A stretch of DNA of 19,026 bases from REEB95 sp035648735. Lineage in GTDB: Bacteria > Pseudomonadota > Alphaproteobacteria > ATCC43930 > CGMCC-115725. Each line of letters begins with the position of its first letter. The first letter of the stretch is position 1. The stretch lies in NCBI GenBank assembly GCA_035648735.1, contig DASRKX010000103.1:1-19026 (forward strand), given 5' to 3'. The translations under genes and the position numbers were made by a program. Below, in pieces: positions 8,079 to 14,036 of the stretch. The notes under the pieces were generated by a model that ran no database searches, was not told the origin of the DNA, and saw only the letters and a list, made by a program, of their open reading frames with translations.

Positions 8079-8336
8079 ATGCACATCAAATGGTCCAACG
8101 GTCGCGATATCGCCATTTCACTGGCGGTTTTGGTCGCCTTGGCACTGCCGTTCATGCCGGTTCCCGGCGATCACATGACGCGCATGGAAGTGCGCTTCAA
8201 CACCGGCGCCGAGGCACCGCGTGCCTTCAACACGCGCACGCTGCACAGTATTTGCACCGTGGCGGCGGCGGCCCTCGCCTATGAGGATCCGCAGACCGGG
8301 CAATACACCCGTATCACCTGCGGCGACGACGAGTAG
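8079..8336 (+). CDS. Small membrane-anchored or exported protein, unknown function
   Basis: 85 residues. After a short basic N-terminus (MHIKWSNGRD) comes a hydrophobic stretch (about residues 11-28, AISLAVLVALALPFMPVP) that fits a signal peptide or single anchor; about 57 polar residues would then lie outside the cytoplasm. Two cysteines near the end (SICTV and ITCGDDE) could form a disulfide. The start at 8079 rests on the GGGAGG site 7 bases upstream and on the TATAAT promoter. I recognise no family. The gene is convergent with the GT4 gene and is separated from it by a short hairpin. Confidence 0.65.
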   Translation: MHIKWSNGRDIAISLAVLVALALPFMPVPGDHMTRMEVRFNTGAEAPRAFNTRTLHSICTVAAAALAYEDPQTGQYTRITCGDDE

Positions 8337-8346
8337 GCGGCCTATT

Positions 8347-8366
8347 CGGCGGCGCGCATGCCGCCG
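8347..8366. terminator. Hairpin between convergent genes
   Basis: A 7-bp GC-rich inverted repeat (8347-8353 with 8360-8366) around a 6-base loop lies between the stop of the small protein at 8336 and the stop of the GT4 gene at 8381. There is no T-run on either side, so it is at best a weak or factor-dependent terminator. Confidence 0.3.
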
Positions 8367-8380
8367 GCAAGCCCCTTGGT

Positions 8381-9376
8381 TTAGCAGCTCAAGCCGTCGA
8401 CGAATTGCCGGGCGCAATTCGTCCAGGTGAAGCGCAACGCATGCGCGCGGCATTCGGCGCGCGGAATGTCGAGCGCCGCCAACGCCGCCCGGCCCAGATC
8501 CTCGTCGAGCACGCCGGCGCCGCTTTCGCCGATCACGTCGAGCGGGCCCGGCACCGGAAACGCCGCGACCGGCAGGCCCGAGGCTAATGCCTCGAGGATA
8601 ACCAGCCCGAAGGTATCGGTGCGGCTCGGGAAGACGAAGACGTCGGCCGAGGCATAGAGCCGCGCCAGCGAGCCATTCTCGACGCGACCGAGGAAATGTG
8701 CCGCCGGGAATTTGCGCTTCAGGGATTCGAGCTGCGGCCCCTCGCCCACCACGACCTTCGAGCCCGGCAAATCGAGGCGCAGGAAGGTGGCTAGATTTTT
8801 TTCCAGCGCAACCCGGCCGACCGAGAGAAACATCGGCCGCGCAAACGGCAGCGTCTCGTCGCGTCGCGCCGGATCGAACAGCGCAGGATCGACACCGCGA
8901 CTCCACGGTCGCATGTTGTCGAAGCCGTGCCGCGCCAGCGCGCGGCGCATCGATTCCGTGGCCACCATGATCCCGCGCGACGGCGCATGGAAGCGCCGCA
9001 GGATGGCGTAGGTGAAGCGCGCCGGCACCAGACAGCGCGCCGCCAGATATTCGGGAAAGCGGGTGTGGAAGGCCGTGGTGAAGGCGCGCCGATTGGCCAG
9101 ACACCAGCGTCGCGCGGCGAAGCCGAGCGGGCCCTCGGTGACAATATGAATGGCGTCGGGTTGGGCCGCCTCGATCATCGGCCCGACGCGTCGGCCGGCG
9201 CCGAGCGCCAGCCGGATTTCCGGGTAGAACGGGCACGGTATCCCGGGAAAAAGATCGGGCGACAGCACCGTCACCGCATGGCCCAGCTTCTCAAGTTCCG
9301 GCACCAACTGCTTTAGCGTGCGCACCACGCCATTGACCTGGGGCGGCCAAGCGTCGGTCGCCAGCAGGATTCTCAA
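8381..9376 (-). CDS. GT4-family glycosyltransferase (alpha-mannosyltransferase-like)
   Basis: 331 residues, GT-B fold. The N-terminus MRILLATDAWPPQVNGVVRT fits the acceptor-side start of GT4 mannosyl/glycosyltransferases. SVGRVALEKN (residues 185-194) and VVVGEGPQ (208-215) open the donor domain, and FPSRTDTFGLVILEALASG (249-267) is the nucleotide-sugar site ending in the conserved E262. Initiation is at a TTG (complement of 9374-9376) interlocked with the TGA of the upstream phosphoesterase; the family-typical N-terminus leaves no better start. Enzymes of this branch often glycosylate lipids such as diacylglycerol or phosphatidylinositol, so an inner-membrane lipid acceptor is likely but unproven. 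Tight coupling to the LpxH-like gene suggests a shared lipid pathway. Confidence 0.9.
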   Translation of the reverse strand: MRILLATDAWPPQVNGVVRTLKQLVPELEKLGHAVTVLSPDLFPGIPCPFYPEIRLALGAGRRVGPMIEAAQPDAIHIVTEGPLGFAARRWCLANRRAFTTAFHTRFPEYLAARCLVPARFTYAILRRFHAPSRGIMVATESMRRALARHGFDNMRPWSRGVDPALFDPARRDETLPFARPMFLSVGRVALEKNLATFLRLDLPGSKVVVGEGPQLESLKRKFPAAHFLGRVENGSLARLYASADVFVFPSRTDTFGLVILEALASGLPVAAFPVPGPLDVIGESGAGVLDEDLGRAALAALDIPRAECRAHALRFTWTNCARQFVDGLSC

Positions 9377-10197
9377 GCGTCGGCTTCCGTCACGACGGGC
9401 ACAGAACGGCGTGGCCGTGCCGTCGGCGCCAGGGGGTCAAGCGCTTGGAGCTGCATCCAGTGCAGGATTTCGAGCCGGCCGTCGAAATGCTCGACCAGCG
9501 CGGTGCAGCTTTCGACCCAATCGCCGTCATTACAATAGAGCACGCCGCCGACATGGCGGATCTCCGCCTGGTGGATGTGACCGCAGACAATCCCGTCGAC
9601 GCCGCGGCGGCGGGCCTCGGCGACGATGGCGTCGGCGTAATCGCTGACGAACTGGACCGCGTTCTTGACCTTGCTTTTGACGTAGGCCGATAGCGACCAA
9701 TAGGGATAGCCCAAGCGCCGCCGCACGATGTTGAAGGCGTGATTGATCTTGAGCATCAGCTCATAGGCGCCGTCGCCGAGCAGCGCCAGCCAACGCGCAT
9801 AACGCACCACGCCGTCAAAGGCGTCGCCGTGGATCACCAACAGGCGGCGGCCATCGGCGGTGACGTGGATCGCCTCCGGCAGCAACTGGACGCCGCTCAT
9901 CTGAAGGTCGACGTAGTCACGCAGCCATTCGTCGTGATTGCCGGGAATGTAGAAGACGTTGGTACCCTTGCGCGCCTTGCGCAGGATCTTCTGCACGACG
10001 TCGTTATGGCTTTGCACCCAGTACCACGATTTCTTGAGGCGCCAGCCGTCGACAATATCGCCAACGAGATAGAGATATTCGGATTCAGTTTGGCGGAGGA
10101 AATCGAGCAGAAATTCGGCCTTGCAGCCCCGCGTGCCCAGATGGAAATCGGAAATCCAGATGGCGCGGTAGTGGTGTGGCCCGCCAGCATAGCTCAT
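9373..10197 (-). CDS. LpxH-like metallophosphoesterase
   Basis: 274 residues. All calcineurin-like metal motifs are present: D17-x-H19 in SDFHLG, GDIVDGW with D47, GNHDE with N87/H88, HGD with H123, and GHIH with H207/H209. The closest family is the UDP-2,3-diacylglucosamine diphosphatase group, which cleaves the pyrophosphate of UDP-2,3-diacylglucosamine at the membrane during lipid A synthesis. Many alphaproteobacteria use the unrelated LpxI for that step, so this enzyme may act on another pyrophosphate or phospholipid; lpxH is therefore not assigned as a symbol. It is longer than E. coli LpxH (about 240 residues) because of a polar C-terminal tail. The downstream GT4 gene starts inside its stop codon. 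The Shine-Dalgarno before 10197 is weak. Confidence 0.88.
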   Translation of the reverse strand: MSYAGGPHHYRAIWISDFHLGTRGCKAEFLLDFLRQTESEYLYLVGDIVDGWRLKKSWYWVQSHNDVVQKILRKARKGTNVFYIPGNHDEWLRDYVDLQMSGVQLLPEAIHVTADGRRLLVIHGDAFDGVVRYARWLALLGDGAYELMLKINHAFNIVRRRLGYPYWSLSAYVKSKVKNAVQFVSDYADAIVAEARRRGVDGIVCGHIHQAEIRHVGGVLYCNDGDWVESCTALVEHFDGRLEILHWMQLQALDPLAPTARPRRSVPVVTEADA

Positions 10198-10293
10198 CGC
10201 GCGAGCTTGCTAACATGCGGGCGTGACGGATTTATTCGACTTTCGAGTCAGCCCCGTGACAGGGCGCTGTAGCCGGCCTGAATTTCACGAAGA

Positions 10294-10368
10294 TGGTGGG
10301 CGTGGCAGGGATTGAACCTACGACCCCTTCCATGTCAAGGAAGTGCTCTCCCACTGAGCTACACGCCC
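10294..10368 (-). tRNA. tRNA-Val (anticodon GAC)
   Basis: 75 nt including an encoded CCA (complement of 10294-10296). The acceptor stem pairs 10362-10368 with 10298-10304. The D arm is present, the anticodon stem is 10339-10343 with 10327-10331, and the 7-base loop reads TTGACAT, giving GAC (valine). The T arm contains TTCAATC. Everything 5' of the anticodon loop is repeated perfectly at 14585-14617, marking this gene as the integration site of the adjacent element. Confidence 0.96.
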
Positions 10369-10369
10369 G
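10337..10369 (-). repeat. Left attachment-site repeat (inside tRNA-Val)
   Basis: 33 bases identical to 14585-14617, in direct orientation with a 4248-bp offset. The identity runs from two bases into the anticodon loop to one base beyond the tRNA 5' end. Weaker similarity continues across the rest of the anticodon loop and the 3' strand of the anticodon stem (10324-10335). The anticodon stem forms the natural inverted arms of a tyrosine-recombinase core with the loop as overlap region. Confidence 0.88.
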
Positions 10370-10378
10370 AAGCCGCGG

Positions 10379-10407
10379 AATAAGCCCACAACTGCAATGG
10401 CTGTCAA
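10379..10407 (-). promoter_or_regulatory. Promoter of tRNA-Val
   Basis: On the minus strand a perfect -35 TTGACA (complement of 10402-10407) is followed, after 17 bases, by CTTATT (complement of 10379-10384). That -10 lies 10 bases before the mature 5' end of the tRNA. It lies on the element side of the repeat boundary at 10369/10370, so the tRNA appears to be transcribed from a promoter brought in by the element. Confidence 0.6.
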
Positions 10408-10466
10408 GATTCGCCGGGCTCGTTTACGCTCAAATCTGCCCGATTAAAACGCGCACCTTTCGGGAA

Positions 10467-10487
10467 CAGCCGTGCGCCAGCCGTGCG
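10467..10487 (+). repeat. Tandem CAGCCGTGCG direct repeats
   Basis: CAGCCGTGCG occurs at 10467-10476 and 10478-10487, an 11-base period. Nine of its bases recur at 14497-14505, near the opposite end of the element. The placement, about 100 bases inside each attachment repeat, fits arm-type binding sites for an integrase or Xis, but the motif is short and GC-rich. Confidence 0.4.
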
Positions 10488-10629
10488 ATTGCGTTCTTGA
10501 GCCGTTCGCTGCCCTGCCGGATTCGGCGCGTGCTGGGGGACGACCAAGGCGAGGTATTGGCGTGATCTTAACCGGGAGGCCCGAGGCTGAGGGTCATCAG
10601 CATCCGGCTGCCAAAGTGCGGGGGTAAAA

Positions 10630-11229
10630 ATGGCGGCCGAGCGCGAAGGTGGGGTGTTCGGCATAGTCCACGCTCGATTTCTCCCTGCTTCCGAAAAGGT
10701 TAGGCCGTTCACTGACTCACAGGCGATCACTGTTTTTAAGGCGGCTAGAATAAAAGAAAAGAAGAAACCACATAGGCGCGCCTCGGCCAGGCGCCTTACG
10801 TCGATCGCGCAGCTCTATTTTGCCGAGCGCGACAATCCGTTGCCGACTCGAGAGATCATCGAGCATTGGCAGCGCGCAATATCTCATGCGCTCGCTCTTG
10901 AGCTGGCACTCCCGCCGCTTGTTGGCAAATCGAACGAACTCATTCCGCTGCTCAAAAACTTTCGCGAACGTGGGACGCACATTGTCGAGGGGTTAACCGA
11001 GCAGCGCGCGCGCCGGGGCCAGCGCGAGCGAGTTTCGGCGGCCCCAACGCGCAGGCTCGCGGGCGCTTTGGCCCATGAATATCAATTCCTTTTCATGCGG
11101 ACGCCGAGCAAAAATGAGGCTGGACCCTTTGCGTGCTTCTGCTCGTCCTTCCTCGATCAAGTGCAGCAAAATCTGACGGCTAAAACCTGGCTGCCACAGG
11201 TCCGAACTATTCTCGGGGTGGCATTTTAA
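10630..11229 (+). CDS. Element protein of unknown function
   Basis: 199 residues, basic. I recognise no domain. The first 60 residues are rich in Lys/Arg (KEKKKPHRRASARR). The middle looks helical (IIEHWQRAISHALALELALP and ELIPLLKNFRERG). The end is a compact hydrophobic-aromatic stretch (LAHEYQFLFMRTPSK, GPFACFCSSFLDQVQQNL, TWLPQVRTILG). It has none of the tyrosine- or serine-recombinase catalytic residues in order, so it is not a recognisable integrase despite holding the place where one is usually found. The ATG at 10630 has a GGGGG 5 bases upstream; later starts are possible. It is followed by 92 bases with two inverted repeats before the HTH gene. It could be a DNA-binding accessory factor, but that is a guess. 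Confidence 0.6.
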   Translation: MAAEREGGVFGIVHARFLPASEKVRPFTDSQAITVFKAARIKEKKKPHRRASARRLTSIAQLYFAERDNPLPTREIIEHWQRAISHALALELALPPLVGKSNELIPLLKNFRERGTHIVEGLTEQRARRGQRERVSAAPTRRLAGALAHEYQFLFMRTPSKNEAGPFACFCSSFLDQVQQNLTAKTWLPQVRTILGVAF

Positions 11230-11251
11230 GGGCAAAAATTATTTCTTATCC

Positions 11252-11314
11252 CGCCACGACTAAATAGTGGCGCCGTCGTCAAGTGTCTCCGTTATTCGCC
11301 AAAACGAAACGGAG
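11252..11314 (+). promoter_or_regulatory. Two inverted repeats in the leader of the HTH gene
   Basis: The first is CGCCAC (11252-11257) with GTGGCG (11267-11272) around an AT-rich 9-base centre, suited to an operator. The second is CTCCGTT (11287-11293) with AACGGAG (11308-11314), a 7-bp stem with a 14-base loop whose 3' arm contains the GGAG ribosome binding site (11311-11314) of the gene at 11322. Folding would hide that site. Confidence 0.45.
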
Positions 11315-11321
11315 TGCGCTC

Positions 11322-11570
11322 ATGAAGCAATCAATCGACGCCCGCATGATCACCCCACCGTCGGGCGACTTTATCTCGGACGAGGAAATTTGCCGCGTGA
11401 TAGGCGAAATTTCCGGCCATGGGAAGCCGATCAACATAAGGACGCTGCATCGGTGGGATACGTTGCGAGAAGGGCCGCCGATCACGAAGATGGGTAAATT
11501 CCGCGCCAGGCGACGCGATAGCTTCCTTGCCTGGTTGAAGGCGCGCGAGAGATCGCAGGTGCGAACGTGA
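11322..11570 (+). CDS. AlpA/Xis-like helix-turn-helix DNA-binding protein
   Basis: 82 residues. Helix-turn-helix at about 19-48 (SDEEICRVIGEISG through NIRTLHRWD), then a wing (GPPITKMGKFRARRR, 51-65) and a closing helix (DSFLAWLKARE). This is the MerR/AlpA-excisionase pattern in which the residues after GPP contact the minor groove. Such proteins in small elements act as excision factors or as transcriptional switches, AlpA of P4-like elements being the model. The ATG at 11322 has GGAG 7 bases upstream; the frame is open to a GTG at 11283, but that would cross the hairpin leader. The stop overlaps the start of the next gene (TGATG), beginning the coupled replication cluster. Confidence 0.75.
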   Translation: MKQSIDARMITPPSGDFISDEEICRVIGEISGHGKPINIRTLHRWDTLREGPPITKMGKFRARRRDSFLAWLKARERSQVRT

Positions 11571-11779
11571 TGCGCGCCCCAGCTGGAACTGGGGCGGCGC
11601 AAGGCGATCGAGAAGGGTTTGAGTGCTGGCCTTCTACGCCTGCCGCATTTGGTTCGCAAGCGCCGTCTTCCAACTGGCGGTCTCTCGACGAAATTATTAC
11701 TGAGCTCTTGCCAAAATTCGAGCGCGAATTCATCCGGCAGAGGCGGGCTCACGAAGTTTTGGAGCTCGACAAAATATGA
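11570..11779 (+). CDS. Small element protein of unknown function
   Basis: 69 residues from the ATG at 11570, or 70 from the GTG at 11567; both overlap the stop of the HTH gene, and AGGT at 11557-11560 could serve either. Its own stop forms ATGA with the primase start, so it is locked between two coupled genes, the main argument that it is real. The N-terminal half is low-complexity (Ala, Pro, Gly, Ser); the C-terminal half is a charged helix (SLDEIITELLPKFEREFIRQ). No family is recognised. It may bridge the HTH protein and the primase or regulate them, but nothing in the sequence proves this. Confidence 0.6.
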   Translation: MRAPAGTGAAQGDREGFECWPSTPAAFGSQAPSSNWRSLDEIITELLPKFEREFIRQRRAHEVLELDKI

Positions 11780-12657
11780 CCGCGCAGAAAATAACCGAGG
11801 CGCTCGGCGGCAAGTGGTTCGGTGCCTACGGCGTCGTGTGCTGCCCGGTCCACAATGACCGCCATCCGTCGCTAAGAATTCGGGAAGGCGATTCCGGGGT
11901 GCTCGTCAGGTGCTACGCCGGATGTGACCCGCTCGACATTCTGGCCGAGCTGCGCCGCCGCGGGCTGCTAGACGATCTTCGCCGGCAAACTGACCGGCCG
12001 CGGGACTTGCCCCGCGAGCGTGCCGCCGAACAACGCGACCGGGCGAAGCGCAGCGCAGCTGCCACCGATATTTGGCAGTCAGCCCGGCCGATCGCCGGCA
12101 CGGCTGCCGAGACCTATTTGCGGCGCCGGGGCATTGAAATCGAGCTGCCGCCTTCGCTGCGATTTAATGCAGCTTTGATGCACGGACCGACCGGCCTATT
12201 TCTGCCGGCGATGGTCGCCGCGGTGCAAGCCCCGAGCCGCGAGATTGTCGGCGTGCATCGGATCTACATCAAAGAGGACGGCACCGACAAAGCGCCCCTG
12301 GGCGATGCGAAGCTGTCTCTCGGGCCGATTTCCGGCGGCGCGGTGCGCCTGGCGAAGGCTGGCGACGAGCTCGCCATCGCCGAGGGGATCGAGACGGCTT
12401 TGGCCTACACACAAGCGACCGGGCGCCCAACCTGGGCCGCGCTCAGCACCAGCGGCATGCGCTCGATCATCCTGCCACCGCTGCCAGCCGCCGCGACGGT
12501 CTATCTCGCCGCCGATGTTGACCCGAACGGAGCCGGCGAAGCCGCGGCCGAGGACGCCGCGCGCCGGTTCTTCGCCGAAGGCCGGAAGGTCAAGATCGCG
12601 ACACCGATCAGCGGCTCGGATTTCAACGACGCGATCAACATGGAGTGCGCGCTATGA
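11776..12657 (+). CDS. CHC2 zinc-finger/Toprim-domain primase
   Basis: 293 residues. The N-terminus has a DnaG/P4-type zinc finger, with likely ligands C23, H26, C46 and C50 (CPVHNDRHPSL, then CYAGC). A charged linker follows (about 70-95). The C-terminal Toprim domain shows its acidic residues in AIAEGIETALAY (E203, E206) and YLAADVDPNG (D247, D249), and ends with SGSDFNDAI. Toprim primases make RNA primers at a replication origin; this short version, paired with the helicase encoded next, reproduces in two proteins what phage P4 alpha does in one. The start forms ATGA with the upstream stop; GGAG lies 11 bases before it, slightly far, so coupling probably matters. Its stop overlaps the helicase ATG. 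Confidence 0.88.
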   Translation: MTAQKITEALGGKWFGAYGVVCCPVHNDRHPSLRIREGDSGVLVRCYAGCDPLDILAELRRRGLLDDLRRQTDRPRDLPRERAAEQRDRAKRSAAATDIWQSARPIAGTAAETYLRRRGIEIELPPSLRFNAALMHGPTGLFLPAMVAAVQAPSREIVGVHRIYIKEDGTDKAPLGDAKLSLGPISGGAVRLAKAGDELAIAEGIETALAYTQATGRPTWAALSTSGMRSIILPPLPAAATVYLAADVDPNGAGEAAAEDAARRFFAEGRKVKIATPISGSDFNDAINMECAL

Positions 12658-14036
12658 AGGCGCCGGTTGAGTTGCTGCGGGACTATCAGCCGAAACCAGA
12701 TTTTCAGGCGCCGCCGACATCTGACGAAGCGCTCGCCTTGACCTATGCGGAGCGGTACGCCGGCACACTGCGCTATGTCGCGGCCTGGGCGCGCTGGCTG
12801 AAATTTGACGGCGGGCGCTGGCAATTCGAGGACACGCTGGCTGCCTTCGATCTGGCGCGAGCCATCTGCCGCGAAGCCGCCGCCGGCTGCAATAAGCCCG
12901 GACAGGCCAGAAAGCTGGCGGACGCGCGATCCGTCGCAGCGGTGGAACGGCTGGCGCGCTCGGACCGTCGCCTCGCTGCGCGCGTGGACCAATGGGACGC
13001 CGATCCGTGGCTGCTCAACACCCCCGCTGGAAGCGTCGATCTTCGCAGCGGCCGGCTTCGTCCGCATCGCGTCGAGGATTACCTCACGAAAGCGACCGCC
13101 GTTGTTCCCGCTGGCGATTGCCCGCGGTGGCTCGAATTTCTGCAGCGCATCACCGATGGCGACGATGAACTCGAGCTCTTCCTTCAGCGGGTCGCTGGTT
13201 ACTGCCTCACCGGCGCAACCTCCGAGCACGCGCTGTTTTTTGGCCACGGCACCGGTGCAAACGGCAAATCCGTTTTCGTTAACACTCTCGCCGGCGTCAT
13301 GGGCGATTACGCGACGACCGCGGCGATGGAGACCTTCACTGCCTCCAAAAGCGATCGCCACCCAACCGATCTTGCCGGGCTGCGCGGCGCGCGCCTGGTG
13401 ACGGCGACGGAGACCGAGGAAGGGCGCCGCTGGGCCGAGGCGCGCATTAAGACGTTGACCGGCGGCGACAAGGTGTCAGCCCGCTTCATGCGGCAGGATT
13501 TTTTCGAGTTTGTTCCTCAGTTCAAGTTGCTGATCGTCGGCAACCACAAGCCCGGCCTCCGCGGCGTCGACGAGGCGATCCGCCGGCGCATGAACCTTAT
13601 TCCCTTCGCGGTGACGATCCCCGAAGCCGAGCGCGACGAAGGGCTGTCGGACAAGCTGCGGGCCGAGTGGCCGGGCATCCTCCGTTGGATGGTCGACGGC
13701 TGCGCCGACTGGCAACGCGACGGCTTGGAGAAGCCCGAGGCGGTGAAGCGCGCAACCGAATCCTACCTGGCGGCCGAGGACGCGCTCGCACTGTGGCTGG
13801 CTGAATGCTGCACCACCAAGCCGAACGACACGGCGATGAGCGCGGCGCTCTTCAAGAGCTGGTCACGGTGGGCGACAGCGGCCGGCGAATTCGTCAGCAG
13901 CCAAAAACGGTTTTCCCAGGCGATTGAAGATCGCGGCTTCATCAAAACGCCAATGAGAGCAGGAGCGCAGTTTCAGGGCATCGCCATCATCCCCGAGCCC
14001 ACCCCGGCACCTTATTGGGAGAACGACAGCTTATGA
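12654..14036 (+). CDS. D5/P4-type SF3 helicase (phage/plasmid primase family)
   Basis: 460 residues. A D5_N-like N-terminal region (about 60-180, including WLLNTPAGSVDLRSG) precedes an SF3 AAA+ core. Walker A is GTGANGKS (199-206), the Walker B/B' acidic segment is LVTATETEEG (248-257), sensor 1 is N297 in LLIVGNHKP, and arginine-finger candidates are R310-R312 in AIRRRM. This family unwinds DNA at origins of P4-like satellites, integrative plasmids and poxviruses. The ATG at 12654 overlaps the primase stop and has GGAG 8 bases upstream. The C-terminal tail (about 380-460) probably carries the origin-binding winged helix. Length is short for the family because primase is a separate protein. 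A candidate origin starts 76 bases downstream. Confidence 0.92.
   Translation: MKAPVELLRDYQPKPDFQAPPTSDEALALTYAERYAGTLRYVAAWARWLKFDGGRWQFEDTLAAFDLARAICREAAAGCNKPGQARKLADARSVAAVERLARSDRRLAARVDQWDADPWLLNTPAGSVDLRSGRLRPHRVEDYLTKATAVVPAGDCPRWLEFLQRITDGDDELELFLQRVAGYCLTGATSEHALFFGHGTGANGKSVFVNTLAGVMGDYATTAAMETFTASKSDRHPTDLAGLRGARLVTATETEEGRRWAEARIKTLTGGDKVSARFMRQDFFEFVPQFKLLIVGNHKPGLRGVDEAIRRRMNLIPFAVTIPEAERDEGLSDKLRAEWPGILRWMVDGCADWQRDGLEKPEAVKRATESYLAAEDALALWLAECCTTKPNDTAMSAALFKSWSRWATAAGEFVSSQKRFSQAIEDRGFIKTPMRAGAQFQGIAIIPEPTPAPYWENDSL

Larger units (their letters stand above)
10370..10629. other. Left-end non-coding region of the element
   Basis: 260 bases between the tRNA and the first element gene. 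It holds the tRNA promoter (10379-10407) and two tandem copies of an 11-base unit (10467-10487). I read all frames for an integrase remnant (the R...HxxR...Y signature) and see none. No convincing promoter for the plus-strand gene at 10630 is recognisable. Confidence 0.5.

Noticed and set aside
7826..8155. Minus-strand 109-residue frame with a fairly protein-like tail
   Set aside because: It covers the promoter and start of the plus-strand gene at 8079, lacks a ribosome binding site and matches no family; kept only as a weak possibility.
10370..11229. Hidden or decayed integrase
   Set aside because: No ordered Arg...His-x-x-Arg...Tyr or serine-recombinase signature was seen in any frame of this interval.
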